NCBI GenBank assembly: GCA_947462335.1 | Contig: OX381717.1 | Location: forward strand, 45,489,523 to 45,553,522 | Source: Harmothoe impar | Lineage: Eukaryota; Annelida; Polychaeta; Phyllodocida; Polynoidae | DNA: 64,000 bases | Direction: 5' to 3' | Shown here: positions 12,149 through 22,607 of the stretch, piece after piece | Numbering within the stretch: position 1 is the stretch's first letter | Layout of the letters: each line of letters starts with the position of its first letter | Notes under the pieces: generated by a model | Seen by the model: only the letters and a program-made list of their open reading frames with translations | Told to the model about the DNA's origin: nothing | The model's database searches: none | Made by a program: the position numbers and the translations under genes

Positions 12149-12184
12149 GAGATAAGCTAGTCGTATGAGATAAGCTGGTCGTAT
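12149..12184 (+). repeat. Two tandem 18-bp units with GATA core (duplicate)
   Basis: Duplicate of 9625-9660 at an offset of 2524 bp, with both AGATAAG cores kept. Confidence 0.6.
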
Positions 12185-13663
12185 GTGTGGTTATTTTCTC
12201 CACCTTTACAACTGATAAACAGATGTCGTAGGTATGGCATAAAATGACACCTGGACGATTAGCAATGGCCGTAGCAGTAAAATAGCTCTCTGTGTCGTAG
12301 AAACTTATGAATCGAGCCCCTGTACCATACTGAACAAACACATTGAGAAATAGTTGTTTTCAAATGGAAGTCAAATGGAAGTCAAATCTTGTAATTGAAA
12401 TACTGTATAGTAATAGCGAATTAACTTCAGAGAGGATTGTGTCCTTCTTAACATTACTTTGAGAAAGTTTCAAACACTTAATTGAAATATGTTATGTTAC
12501 GGATCACCATTAGGATGACAGAAATGATGCTCATTTCCTTTTCAAAAATCATTCAAGTTTCTCCCCTTTTGTTTCTGAGTTCTATTTGACCGGATATCAA
12601 ATCCCTCACAGGAACTTGAATTAAGTTATATCTGCTCCAAAATGTCCTTTCCATTTCGGCACTATGCTTGAAGGCCTTCATATCATAATGAGTCTGAATG
12701 AATCAGAATGATTATGTTTTCTGCAAATCAATATAAACAACTAAATCATACTATTATGGTTTTCCTCTACGTAGGTATATAAAAAAAAAACATAACTGTT
12801 ATCAATTGTAAAGTACAACGTGCAATACGTTATTGTCCTAGTCTTTTCCCTTTCTCTGTGACCTCAAGAATTAGAGAAACCTTTATGCCTAAAAAGAGGA
12901 ACTAGACCTACTGCCGTCCCATTGACTAAATGAACGAACATAACCCTTGAGGCACTTTACAATCTCTAAAGGATTAGACACATGGGAACGTTTACAAGAA
13001 CTTATATTTCTGCAAATGCACTTTGCGTCTGACAGCAATTTGAGCAGACCTATCTCCTGACAGACAGCACTCCAGTTGCAAGCTTTAGCTAGTTGTCAGA
13101 CAACCATTTTAATCACGATCTCTCTTCTCTCTTTTTTTTTTTACTTTGGTTCAGCAGAGAGAGACAAGATTGCTTTTCAGTAAATATGATCTCAGTGGAA
13201 TATCATTAATCTGAATGTGTGTTGGAAAGAGCTAGGTCAGCTGGACTGATTCTGTTGTATGGTGTTGACCTGATATAATTCATATATCATATTGATGTTG
13301 TACTCCAGGCCATTGAACCGCACAGAATGACTGTACCAAGAGAAAGAAGAGACACTCTATATGGTAATCAGTATTATACCATATAGTATCAGTATTATAG
13401 TTATGTGCATAGTTTCATTGATGTAAACTCATGAAGTAACCGGGCCGAAGTAACCACAGTATGGGGCATACAAGCAAGGATATATATTTATGATGACTTG
13501 GCTAAGCATTAGCTGAGGTACCTGGACTGTCCGCTTCAATGTGCTGGTAATGCTATTGAGCTGTTAAGCAAAGGAGCAGCTCAAGCAGCAGTGGCTTCTG
13601 GAGAAGAGGTGAATTATATTTCACTTAGTCTCTGTACGCAGAATAGATGTCACAGCTATTTGA

Positions 13664-15750
13664 ATGTCACCTCTCGGTGCATGTGACTCACATGATTATT
13701 GTTTTGATAATGAAGGCTTTTGGCCTTTTAAGATAGATCGCTGGGGGAATCAAGGGAGTAATATATATGAAGTTCAATTGGGAGCTATGACAGAGGATCT
13801 GTGACAGAGGGAGGGAAGGGGGTGATCCTAAGGACAAAGTGGGCTTGGACCCACCGGAAAGAGGATGAAAGATATAGGAAAGATCAGAGTCACACGGATG
13901 GAAATTAAAATGCTATAATGCTATAATGCACTGCGCATTTTCTTAATAGGATCTCTTGCATTATGTCAATGCACGGTAATAATAATTCTCCAAAGCATAC
14001 AAGTTTCATCATAGTCATACATGTACACCCACAGCATGTGTACGAGATGATGGGTGTCGATTCTCAATCATGCCTGTAATAATAAAATAGCATAGTTTAC
14101 ATAGATATGTTAAGCATGTGTTTTATGACCCCTTGTGCTCATATTTGTAACTGAAAATCAAACTGGTGTTATGAATAAACAATTTAAAAGAAAAAAAGAG
14201 CACCCGTGTTTGCCATTTGCTAATTCTTCTTTATTAATGTGACACGATCTGCAAAAAAAAAAGGCCCTTAATGCAGGGTGCACTAAGGTCCCCTTTCCCA
14301 GTACACATCACGAATTTTAGTAATTCAGTCATAAAAACCATGCCAATTAAGCATATACTCAAAATACAATAAAAGATAACATCCATGCATTTCATAGCAA
14401 GTTAGATGTACTTTAGGCTACAATAACTGATTCTGTTTTCCAACCCATAGTACTAGAGAGCAGTATGTGTCAGTTATCTTGTAGCCTTCTCATATTCAAG
14501 TAAAATAACAACTCATGAGCTCTCAACTTTGTCATAGATTCAGGACATTAATTTTGGCATCTCATATCTCGCTTTCTCAATGTGAGTTAACACTCCATCA
14601 CGCTCAGCAGTGATATGTAGGGATTCCTTGTTTTGGATACAGTCTGGGGGAAGTAAAAGGTGGATTCATGATTGGAAATATCAGAAAGCTATCAGAAACC
14701 ATAATGCCGAGCTGGCAAAAGGGCTCACTTATCAAGCTTTTGAATGAGGCTCCTAAATGTGCTGGATTGAAAAGCTCCTGAGACTGAAGGAACATTTAGG
14801 AGAAAATCCAAATTGCTCGCGTTTCTTAGAATGCTTTTAGGTTCTTGATACAATTTTCTCAAACTGTATTAGTACTCGGTAAACTGTTTTGCTCAGGGGG
14901 GACTTGTGAATATTCGATTTAAACACACACACACCATGTTTCAGATTGCCTACAGGTTTTATCTTCACAGTCATGGCTCTTTCCGAAATGAATTGGGAAT
15001 TTTAGGTCCCTGAACCTCTTATGTTTGTTTACAACAGTTTTCAGTCACTGATACTCAATTCAATTTCAATTTCAAGGGTTTTTATTGCCAACATTAAAAT
15101 ACATTTTCTTCAGCGGCAATAAGTGGCCGACCAATCCTTCGGGGATAATTTTACGCGTCATCCTTCAAGGTATAAGTCCCGTTGGACATTGAGACATGAT
15201 TTGTATAATCTTGACACAAAATCATAGAGAATAAAGTTATGCATACTTCAGTTTAAGTTGACCGTGTTTTAAATCATTTATAGAGATTGCTTGCACTCTT
15301 TCCAATAAGCATAGCATTGGGTCCGTATAGAACCATGTGTACATGTCATGAAATGGCATCAGGTCTGTATCTAAATGCATCGACTACCAATAGTCAATAT
15401 CTACAGGTATTATACAATAAGAACATTTTTAGGACACAATATTACATGTTATACAATATCATTACACAGCTATATGATACGAGGAAATTTAATACAGGAG
15501 TTTTTTAGCTAGAAAATTACTAGAATATGTGATCCATTATACACAGACCTTGCAGGGTCTGCCGCGGTCACTTTGGCTCCCACTCGGCAATAATAATAAC
15601 AATCCCCCTGACAGTAGCTAAGTAATTCAAAATTTCACATGTATGAGTAAAAACCTCATCGGATTTTCAATGTCAGGATAGATACCCAGTATCCTCCTAA
15701 ATAAACTACAATATTAATTTGGGTGTATTTTGAACAGGAGCATTCGCACA
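13664..15750. other. No gene seen; scattered repeat remnants
   Basis: The stretch holds block G-like text at 14640-14900, also seen near 2780, 26860 and 35470. At 14265-14312 there is one half of the AAGGTCCCTTTTCCCAGTACA hairpin family that is complete at 62914-62982. The open frames (63-73 codons) have no supporting signals. The rest is AT-rich and featureless to me. Confidence 0.45.
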
Positions 15751-16001
15751 TTAACCTCTTTAAGGATGGCATGATACCTTAATGCATCATGCCCTTGGTC
15801 ACCATAATGCATGAATGCAGTTCTGGCGAACACGTTATCAGTGCTGCATTCAAGCTTCATGCCGACCCTACAGGGTCAAGACACTCCCGTAGGGCCGGCA
15901 TGATGCACTAATGTAGGACCAGCGAGTTACTTGCCGGGGTTGCATTGGTGCATCATGACAATAAATGTCATCTTTTAGCACCATTCTTCCTTAAAGGATT
16001 A
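15751..16001. mobile_element. Foldback element of the TGATGCAYYAATGCA family
   Basis: The left end CTCTTTAAGGATGG resembles the complement of the right end (TAATCCTTTAAGGAAG). The interior is built of nested short hairpins whose stems are variants of GCATCATG and CATTAATGCATCATG; one (about 15860-15903) pairs CATGCCGACCCTAC with GTAGGGCCGGCATG. Relatives lie at 60353-60560 and 62463-62580, with traces near 23010, 38240 and 46050. Non-coding. Confidence 0.65.
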
Positions 16002-16094
16002 GAATGTGACATTTCTAGTTTAACTTCAATAGAATGACAGAGGGTAGGTAGATAAAAAAAAAATTGTAGATAGAATTGGTATATATAAGGGGGC

Positions 16095-16500
16095 CACATA
16101 CCAGGTGATGTCTTTGACCGGGTGACGTCTTTGACTCGGAAATGTTATTATAGTATATATTAGGCCTATACAGTATGAAAAGGTTGGAAAAAGTCAAAGC
16201 ATATTTTCCGACCATATACAAGGAAATTTATTTCAAAGTTATGTTTGAATGAAGACACTATTACGTGAAGCATAGTATTATCACGTTTTTCCTCTGAACG
16301 GTCAAAGATGTCACTTTCTATATAAAATGGTGTTTGAAGAGCACTGTGCAAAGTATTATGAAATAAACATCTGCATAAACCTTTTCCTATAGCAGAGATA
16401 TGGAAAAACACAAAAAAAAATTTGCATTTTCTAGCTACCCGGTCAAAGACGTCACCTGGTCAAAGACAATCCAATTGTTACAAAGTCGTGAGACCAAGCC
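16095..16500. mobile_element. Relative of the GTCTTTGACC inverted-repeat element
   Basis: The left part contains GTGATGTCTTTGACCGGGTGACGTCTTTGAC-type units. The right part (16298-16312 and 16440-16475) contains their complements, GGTCAAAGACGTCACC. The outer ends are less clear than in the copy at 5361-5624, so the limits are approximate. Confidence 0.55.
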
Positions 16501-16539
16501 ATCAATCTGAGACATGAATGTTGTGTAAGCGTTATGAGG

Positions 16540-17452
16540 TTAAGGTGGATCGCTACCTCTTGAATATGGACACACTGCGCAGGTATCTGCGCATATAGCT
16601 TACATGTGTCAGAATGAGCTAATATTACAGAATCTGATACATATATATGCTGACTAAGCTATGTTCAAAAATTGGCAGATTCCGAGCAGAATTGAGCGTT
16701 TTACTGGACTTTGCATAGTTGATATATTTAAAGCTAATGATATTTGCCATTTTTATCAAAAGTTAGAACATTGAAACTATTTACCAATAAATCATTATCT
16801 AGAATGATATAGATCTCATTAAGTTACTTAGAATAACCAAGGGTATCAATTGTAGCCATTTTCTACCCTGTTCCTAGCCATTTTACACTTTATTTTTAGC
16901 TTTAAATAGAAGATTTAGACCGATTTTGCTATATTTTTTAACTTCAAAGGCCAAAAAACCTAAAAATATGCCCGGGACCCCCTATCAAAATCACTTTCAT
17001 ATGTTAGCAAATGATCTGAACTATTTTCTGAGCAAGTTAAAAAAAATTCTGTTAATTTTGAATACCATTTTTAGCCAATAAAGCTACAAAATAATGGCAA
17101 TTTATTCCTTTTCTTTCCCAAAACATCATAATTTTACCCAGAATGCCATGGGATACAACTGTAAAATTAATTTTGCAATAAAGTGGAACATATGGCCATT
17201 TCACATGTGAAGTTTTACATTTCTGTGCATAATGGTTGATATTTGAAAAAATTATTGAAGTTTTCACACTTTTTTCTCATTTTTAGAGAAAAATTTAAAT
17301 ACTTTAATCTTTCAAAATTCTGTATCTATAAAAGTAGGTCGGGACCCCCCATTTTTCTTTTTATTTTCTGTTTCTATATGATTCAGACTGTCTGTAGAAA
17401 AAAAATAGAGACATTCTGTTAACTTTGATCAAAGGGTAGCGACCCACCTTAA
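16540..17452. mobile_element. TTAA-flanked DNA element, copy 1
   Basis: TTAA stands at both ends. Inside it the inverted ends read GGTGGATCGCTACC on the left and, complemented, GGTGGGTCGCTACC on the right. A second member at 53932-54833 has the same layout and matching internal landmarks (CCCAGAATGCCA and a GGGACCCCC stretch). TTAA targets are typical of piggyBac and Kolobok transposons. No transposase frame is present. Assignment to either superfamily is inference. Confidence 0.75.
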
Positions 17453-17820
17453 CAACTTATGCTATTGCCAATTCCCAGGATAGCTAAGCTAGTGGAAGGT
17501 TCTCGGCACAAGAATAACTCCAAGATTGCTAATTCAGCATGTGCCTCACACTTAAGTGGCATGGTCCCATGATAGGGGTTCAAAAATGAATTTATAAATG
17601 AATAAGACTGTTCCATAATGGCTATAATTTATGTCTTATCTAATGCATTGATCAGTATTCCCCAGAATTCACCTTAAATATCAGGTAATTATACTCAATT
17701 TAAGATTTTCGGAGTGCAAGCTATAAGGTATATTGGTACAAAAAGATTGGACCATCTCTATTTAGTACTCCATGGTTCACTCCCAGGTGGGGATATGGCA
17801 TCCTAGTTAGTACAACATGC
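17453..17820. other. No gene seen
   Basis: AT-rich sequence between two repeats; I recognise no motif or open frame of note. Confidence 0.4.
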
Positions 17821-17898
17821 ATTTCAAGGTTGTATCAACGCTGAATTAATATTGAATCAACAGTAACAACTATATATTTTTTAATGTTGATTTAATGA
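17821..17898. repeat. GTTGATTCAATGTTG-type repeat fragment
   Basis: It carries ATTGAATCAAC and TTAATGTTGATTTAATG units, like the fragment at the right window edge. The GGATCC MITE at 17899 appears to have inserted into or beside it. Confidence 0.5.
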
Positions 17899-18256
17899 CA
17901 TTGGCGGATCCAGGGGGGTGGCCCGACGGGCCTTGGCCCCCCCCCTCCCCACCCCCCAAAAAAGCGGGGGAGAAGAGAGAAAAAAAGAGGGAAAGCAAGA
18001 GAGAGGGGGACATTTTCCAAGCCAAATAATAAAGGCTAGACACAGACCTGAGTCACTTTTTGTGTCCCAAAATGTGCAACATAGGCACCATTTCAAGTCT
18101 ATATCATCAAGATCTTGGGGGGGGGGGGGGGGAATGCCCAAAATAAAACTAGTATGGCCGCTGCCCTTTGCTTGCGGTGCGCGCAAGAGCAGTCAGTTAC
18201 TCCAGGTTTGTCAGGTTTGGGCCCCCCCCCTCTAGAAAATCCTGGATCCGCCACTG
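17899..18256 (+). mobile_element. CAGTGGCGGATCCAGG MITE, copy 1
   Basis: The ends are CATTGGCGGATCCAGG and, complemented, CAGTGGCGGATCCAGG. The interior has the family landmarks: a pyrimidine run of C, a purine-rich AGAGAAAAAG tract, a long G run at about 18117-18132, and a GC-rich patch around GGCCGCTGC. The flanks (AATGA and AAATG) do not make a clean duplication, unlike the other three copies. The frames of 101-105 codons inside are by-products of the repeat. Confidence 0.85.
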
Positions 18257-18823
18257 AAATGTTCTGTGTCCACAAGGATAGGCCTTTCTACGTAAACTGT
18301 GTATAGATCTACGGCTAGTTATTTACCAGATACCTAGCAAAGGGGAAAATCTAGAAATTCAACCTTGGCACGTGTACAAGATGGGAATAATCACCCGAGG
18401 GCTAATAATCATATGCGCATTAGTTGTAAATCACTGCAAAATATGCAGCTGTCCTTGGTATCAGATCTCTGATAAAGGTAGAGGATCTTTGATTCAGTAC
18501 CACTGGTAGTGGGTCTTATCAGTAAATGAGGACGTCTAGACGTTGTGAGACACTGTGCCCCAGCACCAGGGGACCAAGATAACAAAGTGAGATGGAAGGA
18601 GTAATTGTTGTGGCTTCAAGAGTTGGTTGTAGCGCTCCCTTCTGACTAATGTATAAACAAAGCTAGACCTGAAGAGGCCCAGACGATGGTTTCTGTGTGA
18701 GCTTTAAAGTTCAACTCTATTTGCTCAATTTAGCAACAAGTCACTCTAAGACTATGAAATTAACCTATCTAAGGGTCACCTAACCCGACGAGGTATACTA
18801 TATGGAATGGCTTTGTCTAATAA
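18257..18823. other. No gene seen
   Basis: Mixed-composition DNA with no long frame, inverted repeat or motif I can support. Confidence 0.4.
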
Positions 18824-19337
18824 TAATATGTGACCAGGCGAGGGAAAAGACCCCTCCAGGGGGGAAAATAGTAATTCAAATTGGTGTCATAATATTTAAA
18901 ATGAGATATCATGAGCTAAAAAGATCCTGGTAGTTTTGTGGGAAATGTTATTCAAACATTGGTACAAATCACTTATTGAAAATGGTAATTAAGCTCTAAT
19001 TGCATTGTATCTCATAATGAATGATGATAATTATGAAAAATCAGTTTTATTGAAAAATAACCAAATAAAATTGGATTTATTAGCCTAAATTTGGTTCTAG
19101 AAGGAATTTTTGCATTCTGTTTTCAGTTTTAGGTAACTGATGGGATTTTTCAAGAAATATAGAATTTTTGCATCAAAGATGGAATTCATGAAGATCATTG
19201 CATTCTACATAAAAATGGTTTTAGAACTTTTTTAACATATTTAACACTCTTTTGCAACTATAGTGCCTCCTGGTGGCCAAAACCAGGGTTAAAAATCCCG
19301 CCTGTAAGAGTCTTTTCCCTAGATCGGTCACATATTA
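18824..19337. mobile_element. Inverted-repeat element ending TAATATGTGACC
   Basis: The left end TAATATGTGACCAGGCGAGG and the complement of the right end, TAATATGTGACCGATCTAGG, match with few changes, and both run on into GGAAAAGAC. The interior is very AT-rich and non-coding. A CTCF-like core lies near the right end at 19263-19276. Confidence 0.7.
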
Positions 19338-19702
19338 GCATATCGACTGTCACTTATGCAATAATTACATATCCTAACCATACTTAATATTGCATTAAGA
19401 GAGATATTGGATGGGATGGGGGCTGAGTGCAGAGGCCACCATACCAGGGGCCCAGATATCCAGGGAGACCCATACCATGAGGTTACTGGCCTGGGAGCCC
19501 AATCATGGACTTCTGATTTGCGACTGATTGTGTATCCTACAAAACTTGCTTGGTATTTGTACATTTTCTGTCTAACTGGAACTGTAACGTTTTTATTGTC
19601 TGTCTACTTGATTCTTTCTCTTGATAACACAATGTAACGGTTTAATCCTTCATTGATACAGCTGAACTGTATGTGATACCAGCTTTTTCCCAGTCCAGGC
19701 AC

Positions 19703-19945
19703 TTAACCCTTTAAGGCCGACCAAAAAAAGTATTTGCTGGTGATGAGGGCGAGACATTTTCCCTGGGAACTTTCCCTGGGCCGAGCCTTTGCTGATTCCC
19801 ATAGAGTTATGTCAACTATAGTCGATGCTTGGCCGTTCATGGCATCGACTATAGTCGATACTCGGCCATTCATGGCATCGACTATAGTCGATACTCGGCC
19901 ATTCATGGCATCAACTGTAGTCGATGATCTGCCCTAAAGGGTTAA
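19703..19945. mobile_element. piggyBac-type MITE with a palindromic minisatellite
   Basis: It begins TTAACCCTTTAAGGCC and ends with the complement of TTAACCCTTTAGGGC. TTAA targets plus CCC-starting ends are the piggyBac pattern. The centre is a 33-bp minisatellite with about four units (phase marks at 19815, 19848, 19881 and 19914). Each good unit holds the perfect 16-bp palindrome ATCGACTATAGTCGAT. Relatives are at 46346-46536 and, more distantly, 38355-38924. The 67-codon frames here only translate the repeat. Confidence 0.8.
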
Positions 19946-20179
19946 GCATGTAACTTTTCCTTCCAATGTGATGTCTATTCTATACTTTTGCTGTTTTTTT
20001 GTATTATTCAACAAAATTTGGCAAATATCAATACACTTAATGATAACTGTATTCAGTCTCTCTCATCCATTCTTATTATATAATATCTTGAGAGTTTGTG
20101 AGGCTTTATTTGACTAAGGAAAGGGTTGGGTGGAATAATTACTAAAAGAAATGGTATACTGCTGCCACCTAGTGGCAGA

Positions 20180-20352
20180 AATCTACAGCACAATGTACTG
20201 TAAATGTACAGAAACATTGATTAAGACCCAATTTACAGTACATAATGCTGTAATCATACAGCAAATAATGCTGTAATCCCAACTACAGCAAAAAGTAATG
20301 TAAATGTACAGCACAGTGTGCTGTTTAAATACAGTAACTCTTTGCAGTGCAA
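20180..20352. repeat. CTGTA/TACAG-rich repeat ending CTTTGCAGTG
   Basis: Many TACAGTA and GCTGTA units in alternating orientation lead to a right end AGTAACTCTTTGCAGTG. It resembles the interior of 4252-5127. The left boundary cannot be placed. Confidence 0.5.
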
Positions 20353-21140
20353 TTCATACATTATAAGGGAGACTCGCTAAGGCTGCCTATATGAAGCAAA
20401 AGTTTATAATTGGGTTGAATAAGCATGCAGCCCCAAAAGGGTTAGCTAAATATGATGCTAACACATTTCTAGCTGGATTGTGAAGTAGGAAGTGCTGGCA
20501 GGAAAATGAGGAGAATGCCCTCAATTTAGTGCTGTCTTGGTATATGGAAAAGATGGCCTTCACAATGGCACTCACAACGGCCTCACCACAAATGATTGCA
20601 ACCAAGTAATCTCCTCTGGAAGCATATGAAATGCAGTAGCAGAAATTACTGTTAAAAGAAAGTCTCTCATACCTTGGCATTTCGCAGCCAGACAGTTGAC
20701 AATGTAGAACTAATCAATGTGGACCTATTACTTTACATCTGTCTGGCTGGAACTACTATTGTTGAAGTCAATGAGGCTACTTCGAGCGAAACCAATTAAG
20801 GGACCAAAATAATTATGTCTTGTAGAATGAGCAGATTCAGGTAACAGAAATCTGCAGTAAATACTGTACGAGTTCTTAGTGGTTTTAAAACCATCATTTA
20901 TATATGCAATGGTTCTTATTCATTGATTATATGGCCGATGTTTTATTCTATGTCATGCAGGCAAATTTGAAATTGGATGAGAGGAAGGGCATTTGGAGTG
21001 CTTGGGTATGAGCATAAGTTATAGCCCTGGGTGTGCTTCTCACTATTATCACCTGCTTGCCATGCATGGACTGCTTGGCTATGGTGGTAGTGCCACAATA
21101 AAGTGGCCTACCTTACCTGCAGTCAAGGTAATGGTACTCC
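20353..21140. other. No gene seen
   Basis: A 97-codon minus-strand frame (20387-20680) has neither a family motif nor splice support. I treat it as chance. Confidence 0.4.
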
Positions 21141-21149
21141 TAAATGCCC

Positions 21150-21315
21150 ATATGGGGCCCAGCTGGGGCCCGAGTAGCGCTGAAACTGGGCAGCCCACCT
21201 GGGCTCCGCATGGGTGCACGGGACAGCCCCAGGTGGGCCCCGTCCGGGCAGCCCATCTGGGCCCCAGATGACAGCCCTATTGGGACCCAGCTGGGGCCCA
21301 GTAACCAATGCTGGC
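21150..21315. repeat. GC-rich island of GGGCCCAGCTGGGGCCC-like units
   Basis: An abrupt patch of high GC in AT-rich surroundings, made of degenerate units around CAGCTGGGGCCC and GCAGCCCAYCTGGGC. The units are nearly self-complementary, so all six frames stay open (several 70-92 codon frames overlap on both strands). It reads as a degenerate minisatellite, not a gene. Confidence 0.65.
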
Positions 21316-21502
21316 TGGGGGGTAGCTCTTGGGAGGTCTTTAACATTAGTGTTTGATAATAGCACAGCATGAGGCCTGATGGTACAAAAGGGGGACCGGG
21401 AATGCTCACCTCCTAGTGACGCAGTTAGCTAATGACATGCTGGATTGATATAAACACTTTGAGTAAGTGTATCTAAATGTGCAACATGTACTGCACACAG
21501 AA

Positions 21503-21928
21503 AAATATGAGCGTCAGCCAATGTCGACAGTGCACTCTCAGACAAGGGTCAGGCACTGCTGAACTATAACAGATGGGTCAAGGGCCATTCTAGTGAGGGT
21601 CAGGCTATGCTGGACCTTCAATAACTGGCTGGACTTTGGCAAAATTGCTTCAAAGTCTGGCCATGCTGGATCTTCATGCCAGAGTCTGACAATGCTGGAC
21701 TGTTGCAGGCTGAGAGAGACTCTCCCCAGAGTCCAGTATTGCCAGACTCTGGCATGAGGATCCAGCATAGCCAGACTCTCAAGCAATTTGGGTGAGTAGA
21801 AGCTCTAGATGAAGGTCCAGCATAGCCTGACCCTCACTAGAATGGCCCTTGACCCATCTATTATGGTCCAGCAGTGCCTGACCTTTGTACGAGAGTGCTA
21901 ATGGCGACATTGGCTGACGCTCATATTT
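21503..21928. repeat. 426-bp foldback with arms of about 200 nt
   Basis: The outer 24 bases (21503-21526) pair perfectly with 21905-21928. The pairing continues through GGTCAGGCACTGCTG, GATGGGTCAAGGGCCATTC, GTGAGGGTCAGGCTATGCTG and CATGCCAGAGTCTG, almost to the centre near 21710. Substructure GTCCAGCATNGNCAGACTCT recurs within each arm. Related but less complete sequence is at 39000-39090 and 46730-46930. A transcript would fold into a very long hairpin. Confidence 0.85.
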
Positions 21929-22533
21929 GGGAGTGTGGGAAAAGGGAACTTAATGCACCCTGTGAGATAGGATAATGATTCCCGGAAGACTACCAGGGAT
22001 ATTCTAGCTTATGATATCTCATTTCAAAGATATTGACAGTAACTGAATATTATACCGCAAGCTCAGTTAATTAACAATGGTTTCTGGGTGCAACTGTCAT
22101 AAAGGATGCCTAATTTTGATACTGTGGTCTGTATGCACTACCTCATTTAATAGCCTTACCTGTGAAACCTCTTTGGTCTCACCATCACCTGCCCATGTAC
22201 CTGTCACTACTCACACCTGCCTCCCCAACCTCGAATTCCCTTTTTGTCCTGTATACCTTTGTTACTGTTAGTTTTCTATAGTGTTCAGTGCATTACATAT
22301 ATTTTTCTACAAAACTCTGGTATAGCATACTTGTCATTTAGTTATAATAGACTATTTCCATCACTGAGCCTCAACAGCATGCATAACCATTGTCGGAGAC
22401 ATAGCAAGCTTTAGCTATGTCGCCTCATTTTTCTCAGTTCCTAACAGCCTCACTAATGCTGACACGGAACCTTTGCTTAACCTAATAAGATATATGAAGC
22501 CAAAATCAATGTTTTCTTTAAATCTCTTTTCAG
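21929..22533. other. No gene seen; lies upstream of the exon candidate
   Basis: AT-rich. At 21946-21968 there is a remnant of the GGGAAAAGGGAAC hairpin family. A small hairpin GACATAGC/GCTATGTC is at 22398-22421. The last 25 bases are pyrimidine-rich and lead into the acceptor at 22531-22533. Confidence 0.4.
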
Positions 22534-22601
22534 ATCTGGCACTGGCTATTTATGGGCCTGAAGTGCGATTTCACAGTCAGGTCTCCTTAAGGAAGCACCG
22601 G
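22534..22601 (+). CDS. Candidate 68-nt internal exon
   Basis: The segment is preceded by a good acceptor (TTTAAATCTCTTTTCAG) and followed by a strong donor (CGG then GTGAGTAG). Only one frame is open across it. Read with a phase-1 start it encodes a short peptide containing AIYGPEVRFHSQV and SLRKHR, ending exactly on a codon boundary. I do not recognise the protein. The text around GAAGTGC, CAGTCAG and TCC resembles the exon-like segments at 29571 and 52701, which may be decayed paralogues. With no neighbouring exon identified, it could also be a chance signal pair or a non-coding exon. Confidence 0.35.
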
Positions 22602-22607
22602 GTGAGT

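Larger units (their letters stand above)
11140..13663. repeat. Young tandem duplication, right unit (2524 bp)
   Basis: This is a head-to-tail copy of 8616-11139. It ends at CACAGCTATTTGA, after which the sequence diverges (ATGTCACC). The junction at 11139/11140 shows at most one shared base, so simple microhomology did not make it. Near-identity means either a very recent duplication or two haplotypes laid end to end by an assembler. Confidence 0.95.

Noticed and set aside
21123..21409. Overlapping collagen-like or proline/glycine-rich frames
   Set aside because: They come from a GC-rich degenerate repeat that is open in all frames; no Gly-X-Y periodicity holds.
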